From IMG/VR virus record IMGVR_UViG_3300044213_000051, positions 23,218 to 87,217 of that record: 64,000 nt of DNA. One strand, written 5' to 3'. This stretch comes from a virus. The position numbers and the translations under genes are program-made. Each line of letters begins with the position of its first letter. Position 1 is the stretch's first letter. The notes beneath the pieces are model-generated. The model saw nothing but the letters and a program-made list of their open reading frames with translations, had not been told where the DNA came from and made no database searches. This document shows positions 35,035-45,400 of this stretch, piece by piece.

Positions 35035-36504
35035 TTATTGAATAGTCGTTGGAATGCTAACAACTGGAATGTTTACAGGTTTGCGAACTTTCCAAGATTT
35101 CTGTGTACCACCAGATTTCACAAAATCAATGTCAATAACAGGTTGGCTTGTTTGTCCGTCGAATCTGATTTTTTCGCCTTGTATTTCAACCAAAACCAAT
35201 CCATCAGTCATGATAAACATAGAAGCTGCCAGTATTGCCAAATTATACCAATAGAGATTCTCGCATGCTTGACTCCAATATTGATCTTCTAAGAACAGGC
35301 ACGCACCTTGACATAGTTGAACAACTGGACAAGAAGGGCATTCTGCACGAGTTGACCAGTGATATGAGTTCTTCAAACGAACATCTTCTAACTGATCGAT
35401 ATTACCAAGGTTGTGTTTAGTTAGAGAAGAAGTGTTTTGGCAAGTAGTTACGTTACCTTTCATATCGATGGCAATCGTATCTTCTTTATCCATACCACAC
35501 TTTTGACCAACAACAGTAGCTGGTCTTTGGTAAACTAACGATTCAAAAAACCCTTGGATTTTCTGATTAATTGTCCAACTAAACTGATTCTTAAACTCAA
35601 TAGTTTCCCAGAACAACGAATGTAGAATTTCTTTCTTCTCATCTGGCGTTTGAATAGAGTGAGCCATGCCACTATCATCATATGGTAACATCAATTCTTC
35701 TGTTGTTACCTGCAATTCAGTCTGTCCAATTTCAACATAATCATATCCAAGATCTTTACGATTTAATTTTTCTTGAATAAAATCACGAACAGCTGCAATT
35801 GAAACATTCTGACGTGTCAATACACAGTTAAACGTAAATCTCATCTGACCCATTGTTTTTAAAGCATAAACAACAGCATCTTTTGCTTCTGGTTCATCCA
35901 AAGGATCTGGTCCACGGTTCTGAGCATGCAGTGGTCCATCGTGAGACATACCAATAGAGAATCCCATTTGATTGAACCAATCAATCTTTTCTCGTGTTAA
36001 TAGTGAGCCATTAGTCACCATCATAAACTGCGCATTAGGATAAACCTTACGAATCTTTTCCGCCAATGGTTTTAGAGTTTTCCAATAAACCATTGGTTCA
36101 CCACCCCAAAATTCCAAACGGAATCTATCATAAGTGCTAAACTTAAAATTATTTTTAATCTTTTGAACAAGTTCTTCAGCATCCTCTGGACCACCAACTG
36201 GATCGTGTGGTTGATGTGCCTGATTGCAATATGAGCAAGCGTAGTTACACTTAAGACCCATAGTAATTTTTAGAGTTGCTGGTTTATCTGACTTCTTACC
36301 CCAGAGATCTGGGTTATGTGGATTGGTTATTTTAGCAGGTTCCCATTTTTTAGCAGTTACCTGATATTCTAATCCGTTTGAAATGTGAGTCAATGTAGGT
36401 TTAGTGCCATCCGATTCCCAATAAACTTCAGAAGTCATTGGATCATACACTAATGTTTCTTTCACATCATTTGATCCTTGTAGGATCAACTTATATTTAC
36501 TCAT
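35035..36504 (-). CDS. radical SAM enzyme with SPASM domain (peptide-modifying type)
   Basis: 489 aa. The [4Fe-4S] AdoMet motif C-x3-C-x2-C is at C86, C90 and C93 (LKCNYACSYCNQAH), with the GGEP motif at residues 134-137. The C-terminal SPASM domain has seven Cys in the standard spacing: C336, C355, C389-x2-C392-x5-C398-x3-C402, C414, which would hold two more clusters. Known SPASM enzymes (anSME, PqqE, sactipeptide maturases) modify peptides or proteins. The N-terminal 75 residues are an extra domain without motifs. AAAGGA stands 5 nt before the ATG, behind a late octamer, so it is made with virion proteins. A Cys-rich protein is encoded two genes upstream. Confidence 0.92.
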   Translation of the reverse strand: MSKYKLILQGSNDVKETLVYDPMTSEVYWESDGTKPTLTHISNGLEYQVTAKKWEPAKITNPHNPDLWGKKSDKPATLKITMGLKCNYACSYCNQAHQPHDPVGGPEDAEELVQKIKNNFKFSTYDRFRLEFWGGEPMVYWKTLKPLAEKIRKVYPNAQFMMVTNGSLLTREKIDWFNQMGFSIGMSHDGPLHAQNRGPDPLDEPEAKDAVVYALKTMGQMRFTFNCVLTRQNVSIAAVRDFIQEKLNRKDLGYDYVEIGQTELQVTTEELMLPYDDSGMAHSIQTPDEKKEILHSLFWETIEFKNQFSWTINQKIQGFFESLVYQRPATVVGQKCGMDKEDTIAIDMKGNVTTCQNTSSLTKHNLGNIDQLEDVRLKNSYHWSTRAECPSCPVVQLCQGACLFLEDQYWSQACENLYWYNLAILAASMFIMTDGLVLVEIQGEKIRFDGQTSQPVIDIDFVKSGGTQKSWKVRKPVNIPVVSIPTTIQ

Positions 36505-36526
36505 GCTATTCCTTTAATATAAATGA

Positions 36527-36558
36527 AAATACCCTGCTTTATCTTACACAGGGTATTT
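36527..36558 (-). terminator. 10 bp hairpin between structural protein and rSAM
   Basis: AAATACCCTG, 12 nt loop, CAGGGTATTT, then a T-rich stretch on the minus strand. It overlaps the late octamer of the rSAM gene, so promoter and hairpin share bases. Moderate terminator; it could work from both sides. Confidence 0.6.
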
Positions 36559-36561
36559 AGC
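36554..36561 (-). promoter_or_regulatory. late promoter octamer GCTAAATA (rSAM gene)
   Basis: 50 nt upstream of the rSAM ATG and overlapping one arm of the hairpin. It starts the rSAM-108 aa-TRAP unit. Confidence 0.6.
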
Positions 36562-36570
36562 CACTAGAAA

Positions 36571-37602
36571 TTAAACCAGTGTAATCATTAACTCAGCAAA
36601 AGTTAATTGTGGTCCACAGTTTAATTTAAATTTGATAAAATCACCAGCTGAAAGTTTGTTGTCAACGATAACGTCTTCGTATCCAGCAAATCTTGAGGGA
36701 AGATTATTTAGACCAAGATATGTGAAATCTGGAGCTACTTGACCAGTTCGTACCCCAGAAGTTAATCGAGTTTTAGATGGTGTTCCATTTACACAATTTA
36801 TATCGAATGTTACTGGTAAAGTTTTATCTGGTATTCCACTCTGATATACAACTCTAAACTTATATTCAGGATTGGTCGGTAAAGAAATTGCAAATTGTCC
36901 GCCAGCAAATTTTTGTGGATCTACCCCAGGCATAACGAATGTTGATGGAACCATACTTAAAGGGACTTCAGTGGTAACAACATTATTATTAGCGTCAAGA
37001 ATTTGGAAAATGATATTTACTATATAGTTCATAGCGATATCTTTAATTCTGTCTTTGGTAGACATTTCAACTGGTGCTGGTGTAGTAGCAGAGTCTATTA
37101 CTGTTGCGTGTGGTGATCCATCTTCAATAACATGGAATGTTAAAACACTAGCAGAAAAATCAGTTACTGTTCCATAAAATGATTCAATTTGAAAACATGG
37201 AAACAATTTTTCGCTTTGTCTTGCTTGAATGTCACTCCAAATAGTATGATGAGATGTACTAGAATTTATTAGTGTTTGAGTATACGATAGAACATTAAAT
37301 GGGTCGTTGATCGTTTCAGTTTCAGCGTCAAACTCAACGATCCAAGCCATATTGTCTGTATACTGAACAAAATCTGCTGGAGTGAACGCTCTTGTAGCTA
37401 CAGTTGTATATGTAATTGGAGCGTCTACAGCAGAATTTAAGTCTGGTTTAACTAGTTTATCAACAGTAAGGTTGATTGTTTTAGTACTATCAACATATCC
37501 CATTGTTACTCTATAGTTAGAATTAACCGCAAGAACACCCTGTGGGTATGATGTTTGACTAGGATCAAATCCTACGATTGGTGTTTTATAGATTTTATAC
37601 AT
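36571..37602 (-). CDS. hypothetical structural protein
   Basis: 343 aa, beta-rich, no signal peptide. Begins MYKIYKTPIVGFDPSQTSYPQG; the middle reads like Ig/jelly-roll strands (EYKFRVVYQSG, LPVTFDINCVNG). It ends GDFIKFKLNCGPQLTFAELMITLV. Three Cys only. It sits between the Cys-rich protein and the hairpin that precedes the rSAM gene, in the same unit as the S74 fibre. Best guess is a virion surface protein, by location. Confidence 0.7.
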   Translation of the reverse strand: MYKIYKTPIVGFDPSQTSYPQGVLAVNSNYRVTMGYVDSTKTINLTVDKLVKPDLNSAVDAPITYTTVATRAFTPADFVQYTDNMAWIVEFDAETETINDPFNVLSYTQTLINSSTSHHTIWSDIQARQSEKLFPCFQIESFYGTVTDFSASVLTFHVIEDGSPHATVIDSATTPAPVEMSTKDRIKDIAMNYIVNIIFQILDANNNVVTTEVPLSMVPSTFVMPGVDPQKFAGGQFAISLPTNPEYKFRVVYQSGIPDKTLPVTFDINCVNGTPSKTRLTSGVRTGQVAPDFTYLGLNNLPSRFAGYEDVIVDNKLSAGDFIKFKLNCGPQLTFAELMITLV

Positions 37603-37615
37603 TTATATTCCCTAA

Positions 37616-37987
37616 TTAGCAGTTACAGTTGCATGCGCAGTTACAGTTGCAATTACAGTTGCAATTACAGTTTACGCGATAGTAACGGAACATACCAAGA
37701 GACTGTTCTTGAGAATCGTGACGCATACCAGCACCATTATATGCACCATTGGCGAAGATGTTAATACGCCAGTCTGTAGTATATATGTTTAAGGGGATTG
37801 GTCCTGGATTACAGTTACCACAGTTACAGTTACAAGCTGTGTTACATGCGTTACATGCGCAGTTCCAGTTACAGTTACCGTTAGAATCATTCACATAACG
37901 TGCGCCAACGTCACCCTGCCATCCCCAGAAAATACCGTTAAGGTCGGTACCACCCGAATTTCTAAATCCAACCGCTGCTACTGGCAT
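37616..37987 (-). CDS. Cys-rich Asn-Cys repeat protein, possible rSAM substrate
   Basis: 123 aa with 17 Cys. Cluster 1 is at residues 39-59 (C39, 43, 45, 48, 52, 54, 56, 59). Cluster 2 is at residues 107-123, an almost pure Asn-Cys alternation ending at the C-terminus (C107 to C123, every second residue). Between them is an ordinary aromatic/Gly-rich stretch. No other protein in the window has this composition. Its ATG is 1 nt after the S74 fibre stop, with GGAG upstream, so the two are coupled. Options: substrate of the nearby SPASM enzyme, metal-binding protein, or disulphide-linked fibre tip. No catalytic motif. Confidence 0.8.
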   Translation of the reverse strand: MPVAAVGFRNSGGTDLNGIFWGWQGDVGARYVNDSNGNCNWNCACNACNTACNCNCGNCNPGPIPLNIYTTDWRINIFANGAYNGAGMRHDSQEQSLGMFRYYRVNCNCNCNCNCNCACNCNC

Positions 37988-37988
37988 A

Positions 37989-39179
37989 TTATTTCTCCAA
38001 GTTTTCTAATCGAGTATTTAACTCTTTAATAGTTTCGTTTTGTTCTTTAATTGCTTCAATCAGTAAACCAACGATGTTAGCATAGGCAACAGATTTGAAT
38101 CCCTCGGAGTCTTCTCCGACTAAGAAAGGCATAACTCTTTCTACTTCCTGGGCGATTAAACCGATTTCTGGTTTACCTTGTTTCAGATAGGAAACGCCAC
38201 GCAATTGTAAAACAGTGTCTACGGCATTATTTAGCGTTTGTACGTTCTCTTTTAATCGTTGGTCAGAAGAAATCTGGAATCCGCCAGCATAAACAGTTCC
38301 ACCAACACTTTCGTTACCATTAACAGTATTGCTTCCTGTAAAGGTGTTATTAGCGTTTAGACGTGGAATATTAGAACCAACGTTAATTGTTGGATTACCA
38401 GCAACACCATCTGGATTGCTAATAGTAATATCTGATCCAGCAGCCAAAGTTCTTGGAACGATTGTGTTAGTTGCTGTTCTGGCAACCAAGCCAGTTGTAG
38501 ATAAGTTAGCGTAAGCTGTTAACTCTGCGCTGAATGGTTGAACGTCTGTACCAACACGAGTACCTAAAACTGCCTGAGCACCAGAAGTCGATGTTGTGGC
38601 AATAAGAGATCTGGCATAAGAAGTTAGCGATGCTGTTGTTAGGGTATTAGCACCATTAAAATAAACAACCTGATCAGCTGCACCAGAAATCCCTGATAAT
38701 GAGTCTAGTTTTGTGTTCCACGCTTGGACGTTTGTTCCGATAATCAATCCAAGATTGGCACGAGCATTTGACGCATTAGTTGCGCCAGTACCACCAACGG
38801 ATACAGGAATAGAACCACCGCTAATTGAAATTGAACCAACCGACAAAGAACCAGTAAATGTAGCATTTACACCAGTAATGTTATTTGTTGAGGTTAAATT
38901 GTAGAATGTAGAGCTACCTGTAGAATCGCGAGTAACTACAGAACTGTAATTTGGACCAGTTGGTAATGATGGATTGGATTGCAATCCTTGTAACAAATCA
39001 GCGTCTAAACCAGATCCAACACCATCAACAGTCTCCAATTGCGTAATAATGTTATGCGCATTAAAGTCTGTGATTAATACTCTTGTCTGAATATCTGCGT
39101 TTAGGTTTGTGAAGTTGGCATCAACTTCATTATTTGTTAGGGGTGAACCCTTAGATTGTCTTAAAACGAGTGTCGCCAT
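37989..39179 (-). CDS. tail fibre with S74 chaperone domain
   Basis: 396 aa. Start ATLVLRQSKGSPLTNNEVDANFTNLN is a widespread phage fibre N-terminus. The body contains ARANLGLIIGTNVQAWNTKLDSLSG-type segments found in many tail fibres. The C-terminal about 100 residues start SSDQRLKENVQTL and continue PEIGLIAQEVERVMPFLV, a canonical S74 chaperone with the Ser-x-x-Arg-Leu-Lys motif; it ends in a coiled coil. Second S74 protein of the window. Confidence 0.85.
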   Translation of the reverse strand: MATLVLRQSKGSPLTNNEVDANFTNLNADIQTRVLITDFNAHNIITQLETVDGVGSGLDADLLQGLQSNPSLPTGPNYSSVVTRDSTGSSTFYNLTSTNNITGVNATFTGSLSVGSISISGGSIPVSVGGTGATNASNARANLGLIIGTNVQAWNTKLDSLSGISGAADQVVYFNGANTLTTASLTSYARSLIATTSTSGAQAVLGTRVGTDVQPFSAELTAYANLSTTGLVARTATNTIVPRTLAAGSDITISNPDGVAGNPTINVGSNIPRLNANNTFTGSNTVNGNESVGGTVYAGGFQISSDQRLKENVQTLNNAVDTVLQLRGVSYLKQGKPEIGLIAQEVERVMPFLVGEDSEGFKSVAYANIVGLLIEAIKEQNETIKELNTRLENLEK

Positions 39180-39193
39180 TGTTTTCCCTTAGT

Positions 39194-39436
39194 TCAGCGA
39201 TCTTTAATTAACAGCAAAAGCATCTGTTTAATCTCAGAAATATCTGCCTTTATATTATTTATTTGTTCTGTATGTTGAGAAAGAACCTCTGATTCGCGTA
39301 AACGCTTCTCGTGTTCTTCTTTCATTTTTAGATAATTTTCATACTCGGTCTTGTTAGTATTTAGGATTGCTCCTGTACTTGTATCTCTAACAAGACCCGT
39401 ATGACCCTCAACCTTCAAAAATTTAACATTATGCAC
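39194..39436 (-). CDS. hypothetical coiled-coil protein
   Basis: 80 aa. The first 25 residues hold a short conserved-looking strand pair (VKFLKVEGHTGLVRDTSTGAIL). The rest is a charged coiled coil (YENYLKMKEEHEKRLRESE; ADISEIKQMLLLLIKDR). The start overlaps the end of the giant DUF4815-type gene by 8 nt. Likely a small virion or assembly protein; function unknown. Confidence 0.75.
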   Translation of the reverse strand: MHNVKFLKVEGHTGLVRDTSTGAILNTNKTEYENYLKMKEEHEKRLRESEVLSQHTEQINNIKADISEIKQMLLLLIKDR

Positions 39437-42400
39437 AAGAAATTACTCTAAAATCTTTTAGTTTAGGAACCGCACAAGTATTTGTGGATTGTAGAACAAT
39501 CTTAACAACAATTGTGTCATATGGTGCAGTATTTTGAGCTGTGTATGTAACATCCGTAAACGATGGGTCGCCGAACTGAACATTAGGTAATGTGCCAGCG
39601 TCTGGAGTCAACAATGTGTATGGAGTTGTAGCCAATTGACTGCTATCACCTAAACAAGTCTTATAGTAAACCAATACGTTAGCCTGTGTAGGAATGTTCG
39701 CACCGAACATAACACGAGTATAAGTCGATTGTGCCGCCAACTTAATAGGAGTTGTTACATATTTGCTTATTGTAGAACTTCCAGTTGGAGCAATCTCATC
39801 AACGAACAACTGTTTGTAAGAAACTGTTGTTCCAGTTGCACCAGCTTCGCTAGTGAAAGTTCCGCTAACAGTTAAAGTACCTGTTCCGCTAGAACCAGAA
39901 GCAAAGTTTCCAGGATTTGTGTCACTGTAACCAGTAACTAGAACAGTCTGACTATTGCTTGACGTTGTAGCACCACTGATAACAACATAACTACCAACAG
40001 GAATAGTTGCTAAAGCAGCACGAACTGCGTAGTTAGTAGAAGTTATTGTGTTACCAGAGAAACTAAATGCTCCAGTTGCGCCAGTAAACACAGGAAGAAT
40101 ATCAAGAACAGCAAGGTCAGTTGTTGCTGGATTTGGTACGTTTACGCTATTAGAAATAGCAATCATACTTGTTCTAGTTGTATCAATAACAGGAGATACT
40201 GCGTCATTTGATGTAGTCAATTGAGCAGAGAATGTTAATGATTTGGCACCAGACAAATATGTTGTTTCATTAATCTTAGAAGCAATAATTCTTGGAGCAG
40301 TAAAGTTATTGTTATTGTAAGTCAAACAAGGGCTAAAGTTAGAATCAACAACATATGGAGTTTCACTACCACTAATTGATTGACCAGAAGTAGTCTTAAC
40401 TGAGAACGTACTTGTTGTCAATGGGAATGTCTGCATTTGAACTGTTGGATTGATAACATCAAACTTGATGTTCTTAGATGCACGATATCCATTGCCACCA
40501 ACATAACCAGCAATCGTTGCGTTAGTTGTTGATGTAATAGTATAGCTATCTTTCAACACGTTACTAATTGAATGAGTTCCTAGAATCTGAGAAGCAGGAA
40601 TTCCGTTTAGAGGATTGATGAAATTACCTAAAGTATATGATGATAATGCTTCAGTTGCATTTGCTGTTAGTGTTAAAGTAGTGTTATTAGCAATAGCAGC
40701 AACCTGACCGATTAAAGTCATATTGTTGTCGTATAAACAAGAACCAACAACTAATTGGGTAGTGAAAGAAGTTCCAGTTCCAGAAACAGTGTTTGATGTT
40801 ACTGAAGTTGTAATAGTTCCAGACAAGTTTTGAGCAGCATTTAAACCATCGATAGTTACCATTGAAGCTGGTGGCATACCGTGATCATAGTGCCATACAC
40901 GAACACTGTTTGTGCCAACACCAGTTTGGAACGGATTAGTTTCCAACATACTCAATGGAACTTGGTCGTTGGTAAATTGTACGTTACCAACTACGTTCGT
41001 GTTAAACACAGCACGATTAATTGTAAACTTAATGTCACGATTCTGGTCAGGAGTCCAAGTAGAAGCATTCTGAGACAAGAACATTACACCAGCATATGGC
41101 TGTTCAGTAATAACTGTGTCAGTTCCTGGAACAGTATCTCCCATGTTAGAAACCCAAACATTATACGCATTTGAGTCAGAACGTAGAACGAAGCAATATT
41201 CAGTTTGATCTTCTACGTAAACTGGAGATTCGAATGTAAATCTTGTTGCAGTATCGTATGATGGCCAAGAACTTCCATCTGGTAGAGTTACGCTATTTGA
41301 AGACAGATTAACTTGATCTGGAGTTAATGTAACTGTACTGAAAGGTAATGTCAACGAACCTGGACTTCCATCAACCATATTGCGCATTGATAGAGTTACT
41401 GGAATGTTTGAATCTTTTGATGCGAAGAAAACATCAATAGAAGTTAAGAACGCACCACCTGGAGAAGAGATGTAGAAAGACTCAGCCAGTGGGTCGAACC
41501 AACCAGTGTCAGAAAGAACGTTGTTTGCAACAGAGTAAATTGTTTGATTAGCAGTTACCTGTTCTTGAACAATCTGTGCGTTTTGAACAGCATTAACAGA
41601 TTTCTGTTTAGTTTCAAGAGTTCCGTCAGCAACATAAGTCGAAGCGGCACGAGATGTATACTGACCAGCGTAAGTATTCACATCTAATAATTTGAATTCT
41701 CTTGATCCAGTTCTGAACGATAGAGTTGAATTGTTTGGAATATCAAACAAGAAGTTTACTTGACCTAATTTGTTTGTAATTAAATCTGTAGTAGATGGAA
41801 TAGAAATTGATGTAACATTACCAACTGCGTTGCTTACAGAACCAGTAATAACTTCGTTGGTAATAAACGTACCTTTAATGTTTACCAATTCCATTACTAA
41901 TGCGTTATTAGATGAATAGTCAATGTAAGTATTAACAACAACTGCAGTTGCGCCAGAAGTAGCACCTTTAACTACGTCTCCGAGGTTTAAACAAACTTGA
42001 GTGTCACCATCAATTTGACGAGCAACATCAGTTACAGAAGCACCAACATTTGTTTTATAATCAAATGTTCCTGATGTTACTGTATAAACCATTTTAGCTG
42101 ATGGAGTGCAGTAAGAATCAACTGCGATACCATCAAAATATGGATAGAATTTAGTAGAAGGTTTTAGTCCATGGACTTGAACTAATACATGTCTTGAGCG
42201 AATGTAAGGAATAACCGCAGTAGAAACGATGTTGTTACCAACAACCTGATAATCTGTTTGTAGTTCAATTGATGTTTGAGTACCAGTTCTTGTCTGACCG
42301 ATTGGCGTTGCTGTGGTCTCAACTTTAACAATACGGTGAGCCCAGCCACCAAGAGCACCAGCAGAACCTGGACCAACTAAAGCAGAAAGAGCAGCATCAG

Positions 42401-45400
42401 AGATGTTAGAAACAGTTCCCCAACCACGTGAGTCGGCAACACCAACACCACGTTTATCGGCAATGTAAGTTGTATCGCCTGTTGTTACTGGAACACCAGT
42501 CCACTGAGTTTGCCAAGCATTCCAAACAGTTCCCAGAATACCAGCTTTTTCAGAAATAGCTAGCATTGTGTTATAGTTGCCCATAACAGTTTGAATAACA
42601 TCTGGTAATTGATTTACCTCAAACCAATCATCATTTGGTGGGTTAAGGTTCATCACACCCAAGAATGAGAAGATCGCGAATGGGTTAATATTTTCTAACT
42701 GAGAAGCAAACTGCTGAGTGATGAATGGTGTAGTTGTGTATGGCAATGTGATAATATCGCCAGTAATTTGGTAATTTGACGCAGCACGTTGCGCATTGTT
42801 AGAATTTAATTCTACAAGATTAATGTTATCTGCTGTGTAGAATGGACGAAGTTGGTTATTCGCCATATCAATAGAGCAGAAATAATCAACGTTATTAGTG
42901 TCGCCGATGTTATTACCACTAAAGTTATCTACAATAAAACCATTCTTGAATCTGTTTAAACCACTGCTGTCAGTAGTCTGCATAGACTGAGTAGATTGTT
43001 CAAGCAATGATAAAGAAGTATAATACTCTAAGTTATTGATGCGTTTTTCTAACTTACCAATATCTAACATTGTGTAACGTTGGTTTTCAACTTTAGTTGG
43101 AGAAACGCTACTTGAATTAATATTATAAACATATGGCTCCATCGCTACGCTGTAAATTACCATACCATTTGATGGGTCTGCTGGAGCTGCTGGAGTTAAA
43201 GATGGAACACCTTGAATGTCAAAGAAGTTACCATTGATATCAAGAGCAATTTTATCTGTTCTCGGTAGGTAGTAGCTATAATCTGCTGCTAAATCAATAC
43301 CACGTTTTGGTGTTGGTGTATAAGAAGCACCAGTACCAACGAACACAGTCCCTTGACCAACAGCATAATCAGCAACACGTGGACGGAAGTCAATAGCATC
43401 GCGCAGGTTTGGTGGAATATCTGTATAACCAATACTGCTGTAAGAGTTAACAGTAAAGAAGTCCCCTTGACCGTGCGAGAAGTATTGATATGTTACTTGG
43501 ATTGGAGCAGTTGGTGCATTGTATGATGTTTTTAGAATCAATGAACCCAAACCATAATACTCGTTAGTCTGGCCATTATTAAACTGATAATTGTCTAATA
43601 GGCTGGTTACCCATTGAGTACTAGTTGGGCTAGAACCCCATGCTTGACCATCAGCTTGCTTAATACTGATGATACGATATACGTCAGCATTAGGAAGAGT
43701 AATAATTGGAGCTTGGGCAGTTGATGCAGTATTATATGTTACACTAACTGTGTTTAGAGTTTTAGACTTTTCGTTACCAGTTCCAGTACGAATAACGGCA
43801 CCAACTACACTATAAGTATGTCCGTTAGTTACACCTGAAACAGTTAAGTTTGTTCCAGAGATTGTAACTTGACTAATTGTTGGATTGATAGCCAAACCAG
43901 TTGTGTTATCCATAAACACATAGTTACCAATCCCAGCATAAGATGAGAAAGTACCAGACGATGTTGTGAATGTTACAACACCAGAAGCAGCAGTTGACGT
44001 GTATTTTTCGTAACAAGTATAAGATAATGTGTTCGCACCAGTAGAACTACGAATTGAATTGATACCGTAGTATGGCAGAGGGAAAATTAAAGAGTTTGTA
44101 TTTGGTTCTAGGATTGTAGCAGTAAATTCTGCATAAGCAACACCAGAAACAGTAGGTCCAGCAGCTGCCAATGTAATAGATGTTTGGCTATTAATAGCAG
44201 AAACTTTAACGTAAGACTGAGCAGATCCTGGATTAACGATAATTGTATCACCAACATTCAAATCAGTCTGGAAGGAAGTTCCTACACCAGTAACAGCAGT
44301 TCCAGAAATAGAGATTGAACCAGTCAATTTCTCGATTGTTGGGTAAACGTCTGCAGTAAAACCAGTTCCTGTATATGTAAATTGTTTTACGTTATCATAG
44401 AATGATTTACCTTGGTTCATTTGAACGTTGAATAAACCAAGTTTATAAACTGTAGATTGGTCATATGGAACATCACCACTATGATATTCAATATAACGAA
44501 TGCGAGCAGTACCAACAGCAGTACCACCAGAAGGAACTGTACCTAATGTTGATGTTACTGTGTCATATAGCGTAACTTGAGCATATGTATCAATCGGAGG
44601 TAGACCAGAGATATTTTTAACTAAAACATAGTTACCAACATCATCTGGACCTGGAATGATTGAAGCAGTTAGCTGTACAGTAGTTCTTGGTTTCGGTACA
44701 GTCAAATATGTTGTATTGACTTTAGAAATCTCATAACCTTGAACGTATGCTTTACCAGCCTCAAGACCAATAGATAAACTATTTGGGTCGCCATTTAAGT
44801 AGATACCACGATTGTAATTTGGATTGTCGGTATATAACCAATTGATGCCAGTGTTTGATGGACCGTCGTATGAAGTTCCTACAGTTTGGGTAGGAGCAGT
44901 AGTTACTGAAGTTCCACTATTTTGAGCTACATATGTATAACCATTGTTGGTAACAACATCGTCAATCAAATATGCTGTATTCGGAGTCCATTGACCACGA
45001 TTATTATTTCTGTTTTCACGAACATCAATTAAAAAGTCAGTAACAGTATAGTTACCAGCTTGGTCATAAGTTCTACGAGCAAGTTCAACTGATGGACCAG
45101 AGTAAGCAGTTGTGTTAGTTAATGTAAAAATCGCACCATCAGTTACACGGATTAATTCAATGAAAGACTTATCAGTCGTGTCATTTAATCCATATTTAAC
45201 CAATTTGAGTTCGATATAATAACGATGCGCACCTGGAGCAGCATAGTTATATGAGTTCTGAGCATTATCTAATAAAGTTGAATCTTCTTCAGGAGTAATA
45301 ATTTGTTCGCTGAAAATTAGACCAATCTTGTAAGAAGGAGTATTATCGTACTTATCTAGAAGAATAGTTTGTGGCTCACACAGACAGAAATAACCATTGA

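Noticed and set aside
33759-36504. Host chromosomal segment or prophage border, because of metabolic-type genes
   Set aside because: Phage late octamers precede the genes, fibre genes lie on both sides, codon use looks like the rest, and no integrase or att repeat is seen.
37616-37700. Short GTTGCAATTACA-type DNA repeats as a binding-site cluster
   Set aside because: The period of 6-12 nt is explained by Asn-Cys codons (AAC/AAT-TGT/TGC) of the Cys-rich gene.
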